A stretch of 64,000 nucleotides of DNA from positions 12,834,001 through 12,898,000 of the forward strand of contig NC_059502.1 in NCBI RefSeq assembly GCF_914767665.1, read 5' to 3'. Below the pieces are notes generated by a model that saw only the letters and a program-made list of their open reading frames with translations, ran no database searches and was not told the origin of the DNA. Below are positions 49,209 to 58,655 of this stretch, piece by piece. Each line of letters begins with the position of its first letter. Position 1 is the first letter of the stretch. The stretch comes from Harmonia axyridis (lineage: Eukaryota > Arthropoda > Insecta > Coleoptera > Coccinellidae). The position numbers and the translations under genes were made by a program.

Positions 49209-50195
49209 ATGCCCAATTGCGTAATTTGTACGAATTCCTTAAACAAGAAGTCTCCGGGTTTACAGTGTAATAAATGTCGCATATTTCTTCATGCGAATGG
49301 CAGATGTTCGGACCTGACAAAAACCCTTGCATCAACAATAACAAATATGCCAGGAGGTCGATGGGAGTGCGTTAATTGTCGTCCTCAGGATGGTACCGCC
49401 TCCTCGTCAGCGATTCGTGCATCTCCCCCGCCTGACCCCCGATTATCAGTGGGGGACGACACTGATGACGGTGTTATCGTCGCCCCGGAGGATCTTAGCG
49501 CTTCGCGACTCCTATTTTCTGTGAAAAATGAGGTTGCAGCTATGAGAAATGACATCAAAGAATTGCGAAATTCGGTAACATTCTGTTCTGGTAAAATCAC
49601 TGATTTTGAACAGAGGATAAGTAAGCTACATGAGGTCGTTAAACTCGCAAATCAAGTTAAAATGGAAAATGACATTTTAAAGAAGGAAGTGAACAGCTTG
49701 CAGTATAGATTGGATAACGTTGAGCAGAATCTGAGGTTGAATAATGTTGAGATCACAGATATACCAGAAAAGAAAAATGAAAATTTAATTGAAATTATTA
49801 GGAAGGTTGGCGAATTTGTGGGAGTAGTGGTTGAACCCTCTGCTATATCATCTGTTTCACGAGTTCCGACAAAACTTGTAAACAAGCCTAAAAATATTGT
49901 GGCGACGTTCATTTCTAAAGCAAAACGCGATGAAATGTTGTCAGCAGTTAAAGTAAAGCGCAATCAATTGGAAAGAAAAGATGGTTTCAGATTAGATGGA
50001 CTATCGAATAAGTTTTATGTTAATGAACACCTCACTATCAGGAGCAAAATTGTTTTCAGGGCAGCTCGGGTAATGGCTAGAGAGAAAGGATTCAAATTCG
50101 TTTGGACTCAGAACGGTAATGTTTTATTGAGGAAGAATGATACATCTAGAATCCTACATATTCAGAGCGAGGCTGATTTGGCAAAATTGTCCTAG
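49209..50195 (+). CDS. LINE ORF1, PHD-type zinc finger and coiled-coil protein
   Basis: ORF1 proteins of LINEs bind element RNA and assemble the ribonucleoprotein. ATG at 49209 is chosen; the frame before it lacks an earlier ATG. 328 residues. Residues 4-57 hold a C4HC3 PHD-type finger: C4, C7, C20, C23, H28, C33, C54, C57, with W52 just before the last pair. A serine/proline/acidic linker follows (about 60-95). Then comes a predicted coiled coil (about 100-175; KNEVAAMRNDIKELRNS, DILKKEVNSLQYRLDNVEQ). The C-terminal half (VSRVPTK, NIVATFISKAKRDEML, RAARVMAREKGFKFVW) resembles the conserved C-terminal RNA-binding region of such ORF1s. No stop or frameshift. 55 nt separate it from the ORF2 ATG. 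Confidence 0.88.
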   Translation: MPNCVICTNSLNKKSPGLQCNKCRIFLHANGRCSDLTKTLASTITNMPGGRWECVNCRPQDGTASSSAIRASPPPDPRLSVGDDTDDGVIVAPEDLSASRLLFSVKNEVAAMRNDIKELRNSVTFCSGKITDFEQRISKLHEVVKLANQVKMENDILKKEVNSLQYRLDNVEQNLRLNNVEITDIPEKKNENLIEIIRKVGEFVGVVVEPSAISSVSRVPTKLVNKPKNIVATFISKAKRDEMLSAVKVKRNQLERKDGFRLDGLSNKFYVNEHLTIRSKIVFRAARVMAREKGFKFVWTQNGNVLLRKNDTSRILHIQSEADLAKLS

Positions 50196-50250
50196 TCACC
50201 GTATCCCTTTATCACAACATAATGAGCATAAATGGTTTTATATCTCAAAA

Positions 50251-53103
50251 ATGGCTTTACACGTTCTATATCAGAATGTGCGTGGACTGCGCACCAAACT
50301 GTCAAATTTTAAAATCAATTTTTTATGTGGTGCTTTTGATTTGATTATGGTAACAGAATCGTGGCTGAACAAGGATATATGTGATCGTGAATTGGTGGAC
50401 AATAATTACAACGTTTTTAGGAGAGATAGAGATCTGACTAATTCTTCAAAAAAAGACGGTGGTGGAGTGCTTGTGATTGTGCGCAATGAACTAAATGCAA
50501 GTATAGTTCCGGATTTCAATAGTGAGGCAGAGGATATTTGGATAGTGATTAAAGTTAACAAACGTAGAATATATATTTGTTGTGTATATATTGCACCTGG
50601 TAACGATATGGCTTATTTGTCGTTTGCGAGGAAACTGGAATCAAATAGGAACAAAATGGGAGTACAGGATTTAATTCTGATCTGTGGTGATTTCAACTGC
50701 CCATCTGTAAAATGGGTAAATCAATCATTTTCAATCGTGCTTAATCCTACTGAAGTGGAAAATAAATTTGCAAGTATTGTCGATACCTTCAATTTTCTAG
50801 AGTTTAAGCAGTTTAATAATATTTTGAATAAAAACAACAGAATATTGGACTTAATTTTATGTAGTAAAAATAGAGTGAATAACATAAGTCGTTGTGATAC
50901 TCCACTAGTGAATGAGGATGACCACCATCCAGCTGTTGAGTTTTTATTTGATGTTAATAATTATGAGTATTTAAAGGATCATCCAAGGTATCATTTTAAT
51001 TTTAGAATGGGCAATTATGATGCCATAAACTTAGAGCTGTCAAGAATAAATTGGGAAGTGGTTTTGGGGGGTTCTGATGTTGATACCAGTGTACATGTTC
51101 TTTACGATATCCTGGATAGATTAATTGTTGAGTATGTACCCAAAACAAAAATAAATAAAAAATTTCCTTCATTTTATTCGAAAGAGACAATAAAAGTTAT
51201 TAATCGAAAAAATAAAGTTCATAAAAAATACAAAATTTATAATGATAAATATGATTACGACCGTTTCAAGCATTTTAGAACTCTTTCAAAAAAACTTATT
51301 TCAAGGGATTTTTATCGGTATTTAGACACTGTTGAACAAGAACTTTCAAATAACTCAAAAGAATTTTTCAAATTTATTTCGCATAAAAAACGTCATAGTA
51401 ATCTTCCCTCAGTTATGAAATATGGTGACGTTGAAGCCTCATCATCACAGGATATTTCAGATCTATTTGCGGATTTTTTTAGTTCCGTTTTTGAACCATT
51501 TTCAGACAGTGATGGAAACCTGGATGTTGAGGGGGGCGTCTGCACTAATAATTATTTGTCGAGTGTTTCACTCTCTAAAGCGAATATAGAAGAAGCCCTG
51601 AAGTCTTTAAATTGTAGTAAAGGTCCGGGCCCTGATGGTATTCCGCCTGTGTTTCTGAATCGGTGCCGTGAGTCTATTTCGTTGCCGTTGACTCTTGTTT
51701 TCAATAATTCGCTCAGAAGTGGTGTTTTTCCTACTCGTTGGAAACTCTCAAAGACTATTCCGATACACAAAGGTGGCCAAAAGGATTTTGTTCAGAATTA
51801 CCGACCCATAACTATTTTATCGACAATTCCTAAAATGTTTGAGTCTTTAGTTTATAAATTCATCGCTTATCATGTTAAAAACTTGATAATAGAGAATCAA
51901 CATGGCTTTATTAAAGGTCGTAGTCTGGAGACCAATCTTATAAGCTTTCTTGATGACCTCTATGAGGGGATTGAATGCCGAAGTCAAATCGACGTAGTAT
52001 ATACTGATTTCAAAAAGGCGTTTGACAAGGTGAATCATTCAGTATTGTTGCGTCGCCTGGCTGAGGTAGGTGTATGCGGTAGCTTGTTCAGATGGGCGAA
52101 ATCCTACATATTAAAAAGATCCCAATTTGTGTGCATAAATGGTCAAAAATCTAGACAATTTTTTAGTACATCTGGTGTGCCCCAAGGTTCTCACCTTGGG
52201 CCCCTCTTTTTCATTATATATCTAAACAATATGTCATCCTGTTTTCGTTACACTCAATTTTTAGTATATGCAGATGATTTGAAAATATTTCTGAGAATTA
52301 ATAGTGTTGAGGACTGTATTCGGTTTCAGGAGGATCTGGATAGACTGTGTGAATTTTGTAAGAAAAATTTTCTCTTTTTAAATTTAGATAAATGTTTCAA
52401 AATAACTTTCACACGGAATAGAAACATCATAAATTTCTTTTATTCTATCGATCAAAATCAGCTGCAGCAAGTTAGTAGTATCCGAGATTTGGGGGTAACG
52501 CTGGATAGCAAATTAAATTTTATTGAGCACATAGAAAACATCATCTCGTCATCGAATAGAATGCTGGGATTTGTCCTTCGACACGGTAGATCATTTAGGA
52601 GAAATAGATCAGTTTTAACCTTATATCATGCCTTTGTGGTGAGTAAGCTCAATTTCGCATCTCCAATCTGGAACCCTCATTACAAATATTATATAAAGAG
52701 ATTAGAAAGCGTGCAGCATAAATTTTTGAAACACCTTGCTTTCCGTAATTACTTTCAAATTGATAACCATGATTATGCAGAAGCTCAACAGAGGTTTAAT
52801 TTGATCAGCTTGGAAGATCGTAGGAAATTAAATGATTTATGTTTGTTGTACAAAATATCGAATGGTGTCCTCTCTGTCCCGAGCCTCCTTCAGCAGGTAA
52901 CATTTCGGGTTCCTGAGAAGAAGTTAAGATCTAAAGAATTGTTTGCTATACCTTTTCGTAGATTAAATGTTACACAGAATTCGCCACTATGTAGATTTAT
53001 GTCAACTTTCAATTCATTGTCTCTTGATGTCGATATTTTCAATATTTCTCTTGTTCGACTGAAAAATTGTTTGAAGAATAAGTTCATGATGTGTACCTAT
53101 TAG
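50251..53103 (+). CDS. LINE ORF2, AP-type endonuclease and reverse transcriptase
   Basis: ORF2 nicks the target and copies the element RNA at the nick. The frame is open from 50137, but MALHVLYQNVRGLRTK at 50251 begins at the usual endonuclease start, giving 950 residues. Endonuclease (about 1-230): QNVRGL, VTESWLN, CGDFNCP with D147, and DDHHPAVEF near 222-230. Reverse transcriptase (about 440-720): KGPGPDGIPP, QNYRPITILS, YTDFKKAFDKVNH with D586, TSGVPQGSHLGPLFF and VYADDLKIF with YADD at 673-676. All catalytic residues that can be checked are present. The C-terminal 230 residues form the usual thumb and tail; I see no RNase H and no zinc knuckle. No disabling change was found, so the element could be recent and active. 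Confidence 0.92.
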   Translation: MALHVLYQNVRGLRTKLSNFKINFLCGAFDLIMVTESWLNKDICDRELVDNNYNVFRRDRDLTNSSKKDGGGVLVIVRNELNASIVPDFNSEAEDIWIVIKVNKRRIYICCVYIAPGNDMAYLSFARKLESNRNKMGVQDLILICGDFNCPSVKWVNQSFSIVLNPTEVENKFASIVDTFNFLEFKQFNNILNKNNRILDLILCSKNRVNNISRCDTPLVNEDDHHPAVEFLFDVNNYEYLKDHPRYHFNFRMGNYDAINLELSRINWEVVLGGSDVDTSVHVLYDILDRLIVEYVPKTKINKKFPSFYSKETIKVINRKNKVHKKYKIYNDKYDYDRFKHFRTLSKKLISRDFYRYLDTVEQELSNNSKEFFKFISHKKRHSNLPSVMKYGDVEASSSQDISDLFADFFSSVFEPFSDSDGNLDVEGGVCTNNYLSSVSLSKANIEEALKSLNCSKGPGPDGIPPVFLNRCRESISLPLTLVFNNSLRSGVFPTRWKLSKTIPIHKGGQKDFVQNYRPITILSTIPKMFESLVYKFIAYHVKNLIIENQHGFIKGRSLETNLISFLDDLYEGIECRSQIDVVYTDFKKAFDKVNHSVLLRRLAEVGVCGSLFRWAKSYILKRSQFVCINGQKSRQFFSTSGVPQGSHLGPLFFIIYLNNMSSCFRYTQFLVYADDLKIFLRINSVEDCIRFQEDLDRLCEFCKKNFLFLNLDKCFKITFTRNRNIINFFYSIDQNQLQQVSSIRDLGVTLDSKLNFIEHIENIISSSNRMLGFVLRHGRSFRRNRSVLTLYHAFVVSKLNFASPIWNPHYKYYIKRLESVQHKFLKHLAFRNYFQIDNHDYAEAQQRFNLISLEDRRKLNDLCLLYKISNGVLSVPSLLQQVTFRVPEKKLRSKELFAIPFRRLNVTQNSPLCRFMSTFNSLSLDVDIFNISLVRLKNCLKNKFMMCTY

Positions 53104-53324
53104 TTTATTATTATATTGTGTTTCTCTGCATTTTTTTTTCTCTCTGGAGTGCAGGGGAACTGTTTTGTTTTCTTTTCGCGTTTCTAGGTTAAGTATTAAA
53201 ATAAGTATATGTACAATGGGTTAGGTTTATATAATGCTGAGATTGTATGATGATAAAGTTTTTTGTTTTTTTGAATTGTGAATACTGTATTGGGTTGGAA
53301 TACCTGTTTGTGTTCTTCTTTCTA

Positions 53325-53346
53325 ATAAATAAATAAATAAATAAAT
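53325..53346 (+). repeat. (AAAT)n tail of the LINE
   Basis: Five or so AAAT units close the LINE 3' end. Short tandem tails of this kind are common in non-LTR elements that lack poly(A). Confidence 0.7.
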
Positions 53347-53453
53347 ACTTTATTCAACAAAAGATTAAAAAGTTACCTTAGCTACTTCTCACCATCATCT
53401 TTATCTCATCAAAATAATCCGCTTCACTCTTCTAATACTTATCTTCCTTGCAG

Positions 53454-53936
53454 ACTGCCAACTATATCTTTATGGTAAAGAAGCTGTTCTTTCCAACAAA
53501 GACCTACCGACCAGTAAAGATTGCGAAGTATGGTTTCCCAACCAAGAGAACTACGGAGTTATCGTAGAACTTTCACGACTGAATATACCCTGTTCTAAGG
53601 GTTATCTCCACTTCGCTGGCTTGAATACAAGTCAACAGCAACATTACAGAAGCCGCAAGCAATCGCACCTTTGCGGTAAACTAGAAGAACTTCCGGAATC
53701 CGACAGGAGGATATACTTTCCTGTGTCTCATACGCCACCCTTGATGCGCTTGATGAACGATCCCGTTTTCACCTTATCCTACCACTTGGTCGACTACTGC
53801 TACAACATTACCTTCTTGACCAGAAATGGCTCTTTCGAACTCAAGCCAACTGGAGAACTTATGTGTACCTTCAAAATATATCTTCCTCATGGGAATAGAG
53901 TTGCTTTGACTCTTCATATTGGAGATTCATCTGCAG
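53454..53936 (+). CDS. CUB/C-type lectin protein, internal exon C (CUB-like module)
   Basis: A 483-bp exon between acceptor TTATCTTCCTTGCAG and donor GTGAGTTAGG, phase 1 at both ends. The reading begins DCQLYLYGKEAV and continues DCEVWFPNQENYGVIVEL, IPCSKGYLHFAGLN, LCGKLEELPESDRRIYFPV, VDYCYNITFLTRNGSFEL and MCTFKIYLPHGNRVALTL. The repeated pattern cysteine, beta strand, cysteine, xIYFP-type strand, cysteine is CUB-like, and the last segment starts a second module completed in exon D. NTS, NIT and NGS are possible N-glycosylation sites. An extracellular, glycosylated protein is therefore likely. No membrane segment or signal peptide is in this exon. The preceding intron ends 107 bp after the LINE tail. 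Confidence 0.78.
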
Positions 53937-54986
53937 GTGAGTTAGGCAATCAAGCTGAAAATCAGTTCAAAGCTCAGGGTTACGGTATCAAGTAACTTTA
54001 AAATTTCTTTTCCGGTCCTGAGCGCGAACTTTGTACAGGAAGAATTTTTTATGGTTCAAATAGGAAGTTTTGAAGCTGAAAAATGTAACTATGTGCTGTG
54101 TCATTCTTGGTTGTTATTTTGGGAGTTTATAACGTACACATATATCGTACAGGAGTACGACGTTGTTTATCATACTGCCAGGTAAATTAAGAAGACTATA
54201 TTGCAGGAGTATTTCATTGAGTAGCAAGCCTTTAGTAATAGCTTTATAATTTATCAAAATATCTTCTACTAAAATTCGAGTTTATCTTTCTTTGATTTGA
54301 AGATATATTTCCAGGCTTCAGTAGCTTCAAAAGTGACCCTGCAGTAGAAATGTTGAAAGTTGTTATCTTCAACGCAAGTACCTAGATAAATTATTTTTTA
54401 TTTCTCGACTCTCCTTCAGATTCTCATATACGAAGCTCTTCAATAACCTGGGTGGAAAGTAATGCCACCAAATATCTAGCTAGACGTAACGAAGTGTTAT
54501 AAATGCTAGGCATGGTGGTATTGAATGCAATGAAATTGTTAAAAAGGCATTAAAGGCAACATTCACTGGACTAGAAACCTCCTGTAAGCTTGGAAAAAAA
54601 TACTACAGGCGGATGGTCATCATTTTGGATCTCATGACTAAGACATCCATCTGGGTAAACACACTTAGACTTGCAAAAATGAAAAAACCGTGAATTTCTT
54701 CGGTCCTACAAACAAAAACAAAGCTAATACAGCTGCCTTGGGCTAAGCTCCGAATTATTTTTGAAATGCTGATGAGTCACTGTCAGTGAGCATCTTCTGT
54801 TAGTATAGATCTGTCATTAGATCTCAAAATCAGACCCTTTAAATAAAACATGGAAATAACTGAACACATTGCCTGTGATCGCTACAACATAAATTACGTT
54901 TAAATACTTAGCCGCGCCAAGGCTCTCGCGCCGTTTGTAGTTGTACAATGTAGTTTTAACTCGAGTTTTGTTTTTATGTCACCATA
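53937..54986. other. intron sequence, no gene seen
   Basis: First part of the 1.7-kb intron between exons C and D. Nothing recognised. Confidence 0.4.
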
Positions 54987-55114
54987 ATGGAAGAAGGCTT
55001 TGTGAAAGGACAAAGTGACAATTTGCCTAGAATAGATATATTCGCAGTGATGGAGTTTTTCTCTTCAAATCCATCTTATGTCAGTGCTGAAATAAAAGGA
55101 GTTAAACTCTTCAA
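54987..55114 (+). pseudogene. N-terminal exon of a transposon-associated nuclease-type ORF (tentative)
   Basis: From ATG 54987 the frame reads MEEGFVKGQSDNLPRIDIF, then EFFSSNPSYVSAEIKGVKL, followed by a donor-like GTAAGC at 55115. From memory this resembles the start of an uncharacterised protein family, multicopy in insects and linked to YqaJ-type nucleases. Nothing of its later part is visible downstream, and the next host exon (55627) is unrelated. It is most likely a truncated mobile-element fragment within the intron. A slightly GC-richer stretch precedes it (54910-54960). Confidence 0.4.
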
Positions 55115-55626
55115 GTAAGCATCTACTTTTGAGTTTGCTTCATCATGGTTCAACTTATAACGATGATTTATTTAAAAAACGTTTCATAAACAGTTTGTAG
55201 TTGAGTACTGGTTGTTGAAGTCTATCAATGGCAAAACATATTTATGTGAGCAGTAAAAAGTAAAAAGAGAAAAAAGTAATTTATATGTATGTATGTAGTA
55301 AGTTATTTCAGCCATCGTGTAACGAACAAAACACGACACGAACGGCACAAGTGATTGTACAACAATGAATACGTAAGCACTCTGCGAATACCAGTCGTCT
55401 AGTGTGTGACGTCACGCCACTTACACGTACTATGAAATTATTCTTCCAAGCGCAACTTCAAAGTCCCATAACTTTTTCATTTCTAGAGATATTTCAATGA
55501 TTCTTCCACATTTTTGTTTCATTTTACTTAAATTTTTAGAATTAATCCTTAACAAAAAAATGAAAACTAGTCCATTCGCCTTCATTGTAATCCTGTTGTT
55601 TTTTCATCTAAACCTCTCAATTTCAG
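55115..55626. other. intron sequence before exon D
   Basis: No coding sequence in frame with the gene. CGTGTAACGAACAAAACACG and nearby words (about 55315-55340) look like a small repeat. The upstream ATG frames at 55497 and 55560 stay open into exon D but read through the acceptor polypyrimidine tract; I treat them as intronic. Confidence 0.4.
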
Positions 55627-56047
55627 GAAAGGAGACCTCCTTCCCATCCTTCGAAGAGCCACCGTTGGACGAGAAATGCGACGGTCTCGAGACCCAGCTC
55701 TACGACTCCGACAACAAATGGTTCCACTGCACGCGACCTGGGGACTCGGAAAGGCAGATCGAAATCGTCTCACGCGGTAACAGAGTTACCCTACAAGTGG
55801 CCGTACGCGGTATACGAAATGGGGCCCTTGGCCTTCGGATGACTTACAGGGCGGAACCGATCGAAGAGATCGTGGGCCTTTGCGAATTCGGATGGGTGGC
55901 CTTGAGGCAGTTCTGCATATCGACAGTGGAGGGGGTGAGGCTGCCGTGGGCTCAGGCGGAAATGGAGTGTATACGCAGAGGTGGCCATTTGGCGAGTGTG
56001 AGGAGCGAGCATGGGCAGAACATCGTCAACGGCCTCCTCTTGAACAG
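55627..56047 (+). CDS. CUB/C-type lectin protein, internal exon D (CUB-like end and lectin start)
   Basis: A 421-bp exon between acceptor AACCTCTCAATTTCAG and donor GTATGTTAAC. Its first two bases complete a Gly codon and it ends in phase 2. Reading: LDEKCDGLETQLYDSDNKW, FHCTRPGDSERQIEIV, VTLQVAVRGIRNGALGLRM, finishing a CUB-like module. Then come CEFGWVALRQFCIS and LPWAQAEMECIRRGGHLASV, the start of a C-type lectin domain: first Cys pair, W-A...C, GGHLAS. The lectin's WIGL, WND and final Cys motifs should lie in the next exon, which I do not find before 64000. GC is much higher than in flanking introns, as expected for real coding sequence. An upstream frame open from 55497 would supply a hydrophobic start, so an alternative first exon cannot be excluded, but the splice acceptor and in-frame join are preferred. 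Confidence 0.82.
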
Positions 56048-56339
56048 GTATGTTAACGATGAATGATGATGATATCTATGTATGTGTACAAATTGAGTGA
56101 CTTTCGATAGATTTTTCAGATCAGATTTTTCTTCACAAAACCAATTTTTTTTATAAAAAGGCCAATTAGTTTCAACTTTCTTTTGAAGTCTTCATCAGAG
56201 TTCTAAAAAACGAGAAACACATTTCAAAGATAACAAAAACAGATGAATTCATAAGTGAAGAAACAGGTTCGGCATCTCAACTTTCTTGTCTTTGTTTGGT
56301 TTCGTTGACAGATATTTGAATTCAGTGCGATCTTATGGT

Positions 56340-56905
56340 CTATTGTGCCCCCCATCAGAGCTATTTTCTCCATAACGTGATTTATAGCTCGCCTTCCAGA
56401 TCCAGAGTTCTAATGAACTACAATATCTGGGATGGCTTCATGGAGGCTCTAATTCCTCACTTCTACAAGATTCGTGTCCAAAGCAGATTTTGCGTTAGCT
56501 AGCGATGGCGAGGCATTCCGTCACCAGGTGATCCGGAGTTTGTTACTTTTCCCAACAGAATTAGCACTAGTCATTTTCTGTTAGACCCATTCTCGTGAGG
56601 TCTTTCCTAAGGCGACAATGCCCTGTGAGGAACCCAGTGAGGAGGTGTAGCATATTTTTACAAAGATCCAAATACTTCTTGGATCTCGTAGAGTCAAAGT
56701 TTCGTAGAAACTTTTTGGAGTGATCCAAACTAGAAAGATTCCACCAGAGTATTTCTCTTCCTCTCTTCTCCAACTCCTGAAACTCCTTGTAGGTACATTT
56801 GTCTACGCCACAGAAATGTTCCGGGCCGATGAAAGGAGTTAGTGCTCCTTTTCTGGCAAGTTTGTTGGCCTCTTCATTCTCTCTCATTCCCGAGAGGCCG
56901 AGAAG
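56340..56905 (-). pseudogene. LINE ORF2 C-terminal fragment with RNase H end
   Basis: Minus-strand translation: RENEEANKLARKGALTPF (end of an RNase H domain, usual GNExADxLARxGA), GPEHFCGVDKCTYKEF, then LLTGFLTGHCRLRKDL and MGLTEND, the C-terminal block after RNase H in I/R1-type elements. A 106-codon frame (56567-56887) is open and sequence beyond it is decayed. An RNase H means it is not the same family as the 49-53 kb LINE. Lies downstream of exon D. Confidence 0.7.
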
Positions 56906-56938
56906 ACCTTGTTATTCTTGCCTATTTACTAGCTAAAG

Positions 56939-57207
56939 TTATATTTAATTATTAAAAAGTAAAATAACTTATTTCCGCTTTATATATTTATTTTCACAAC
57001 AATTGTTTCGTCATGATAACATGACTTCGTCAGGTGAGTATGGTAACAGTTACCATACTCACCTGACGAAGTCATGTTATCATGACGAAACAATTGTTGT
57101 GAAAATAAATATATAAAGCGGAAATAAGTTATTTTACTTTTTAATCATCAAGATGAATTTCCGACAAGTAAAGACTGAGACAATCAAACACTTATATTTA
57201 ATTATTA
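56939..57207. mobile_element. palindromic insert with 16-bp direct repeats and hammerhead-like motif
   Basis: TTATATTTAATTATTA occurs at 56939-56954 and again at 57192-57207. Between them are a perfect palindrome (56951-57145, centre A at 57048; I find no mismatch over 97 bp per side) and a 46-bp non-palindromic tail (57146-57191). The right arm contains CTGACGA (57063-57069), a 6-bp stem GTCATG/CATGAC closed by TTAT, then GAAAC. This is the core layout of a hammerhead ribozyme. The direct repeats look like a target duplication. Confidence 0.75.
57059..57102 (+). ncRNA. hammerhead-ribozyme-like motif (type I layout), candidate
   Basis: Reading 5' to 3': TCAC (stem I strand), CTGACGA (core), an extra A, GTCATG-TTAT-CATGAC (stem II), GAAA, then AC-AATT-GT (a 2-bp stem III with 4-nt loop), T as the nucleotide before the predicted cut (57098/57099), and GTGA (other stem I strand). 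Tiny stem III is typical of hammerheads in Penelope-like elements and retrozymes, which tend to work as dimers. Against it: the extra A after the core and U rather than C or A at the cut. The palindrome gives the same motif on the minus strand. Confidence 0.4.
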
Positions 57208-58655
57208 GGTAGGTCAACCAAGTAGGTGAATCTGCCTGCTTGGTAGATTTGCAAACTATGTAGATGTACAATCGAGATAGATCTCCAAATTATGTTGGTC
57301 TACCATCAATTTACATATGTTGGCTACTAAGTTACTAACTCAAACAAGACCCCCTTCAAAACTATGGAATGCCTCATCTAGAGCATTTCTATGTCTTAAT
57401 ATTTTGCTATTTCATCAAGACTAACGTATCGGATAAGCTTATGCGATGTTAACATAGCAAAAAAGTCTTGACCATCAGAAAACTGGTAAACGAGCTAGTG
57501 AGGAAAATTCTACGATCAACTGCTAGGTTGGAACCCTTGTAAATATTAGGTGCGGCAAGTAAAATTCTTTTTAAAACAATCGTTCCCTGAAAGAATCTTT
57601 TTAATTTTGTCACATTGTCTATTACTCTCGAAATTTGAGACAGGAATGGTCCATAAGGTTTGAATCACTGATGACGATTCCCTTTCTCAAATTCAATTCT
57701 GTCCGTCCATCTGACCGGGGAACCATAAAATGATTACTCTGAAACGGAAACACATGAAGATTTGAATTTTTCAGGGTAGGTTTTCTTGTTTGAATTCTAG
57801 AATAGGTTACGAAAATATTGGCAATCGAAATTTGATTTTCCTCGTAATTTTGAAATTATATATTCGTAGGGGATACATTGCGGTTTTAGATGTAGAATGA
57901 TAGTTTGAAGCTTCATGCAAACTTCATGTTAACCAGTACCTCAGAAAGGCCAAAAAAATATCGTAGAATTACTCAATATTCTGATCAAATTATTAAGATA
58001 ATAGAAAATCAAAGCAGAATATCTTGAAATTATTCCACTATTTTTAGATGTAATGACACTTCAAATTCTTGATAAATATCAATAATAGTTACGAATAATA
58101 TTTGCCAACAAACTCATAACATTCAGAATACCCCTTATAATATTTAAGTTAGAACTAGAATTCAAGAAAGTTCGATAATCTTATAAAAGATAATCCACTT
58201 GAAATAGAAACTCTCCAAAATGTTTTTATCATTCATTAATCATCAAGTTTGCAACTCAACACCTATTTATATCAAACGAAATTCACCTTACAAAACCTGC
58301 TGGAATAATAATGAGCAGAAGGGTAGTAGAAATCTTACGCGAATTAACTAGAAAAAAAACTTCCGCTGGAGCTTGTTAAAGCTGAATGGGGGATCGAAAT
58401 ATGGAAATTATTCAATGTCCTAATCAGGCTGGAAAGTATCTCCTAGGAAAGCTACTCCTGTTACACGAGAGTCGCTGGATGAATTCGAAATTTCTTAGTT
58501 GTTGAAGCGACAGCTAATTCCCCTACAGCTATAAGGGGATGCCTCGAGATAATTCAGAAAGGATGTCGATCTCTCATTGAATCGATTGAAAGATAACAGA
58601 GATTTGTTAATAGAAGCGAAAAAAAAATTTAAAAAGGTATTTCGAATATAATATT
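57208..58655. other. no gene seen
   Basis: 57215-57320 carries several TAGGTAGGTC/CAAGTAGGTG and TTGGTAGATTTGC words, a short degenerate repeat cluster. 57610-57750 matches 38600-38790 weakly. No downstream exon of the CUB/lectin gene could be found. Confidence 0.35.

Larger units (their letters stand above)
49020..53346 (+). mobile_element. full-length non-LTR retrotransposon (LINE)
   Basis: A short 5' leader (start estimated at about 49020), then two open reading frames without stops: ORF1 at 49209-50195 and ORF2 at 50251-53103. A 3' UTR of about 240 bp ends in an (AAAT)n tail at about 53325-53346. A two-ORF layout with PHD-type ORF1 and an endonuclease plus reverse-transcriptase ORF2 without RNase H fits the broad CR1/L2/Jockey group; I cannot settle the clade. 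No target duplication was identified. It is in the same direction as the host gene and ends about 107 bp before exon C. Confidence 0.9.

Noticed and set aside
50137..50250. Upstream ATG at 50137 as the start of LINE ORF2
   Set aside because: It overlaps the end of ORF1, and the endonuclease domain begins exactly at the ATG at 50251.
55497..55626. ATG at 55497 or 55560 as the start of a separate lectin gene
   Set aside because: The frame crosses a good polypyrimidine tract and acceptor, and exon C joins exon D in frame. An alternative first exon is possible but not supported.
56952..57047. Hammerhead with stem I formed by the two palindrome arms
   Set aside because: The base before stem I would be G, which hammerheads do not cleave after. 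Only the type I layout within the right arm fits.
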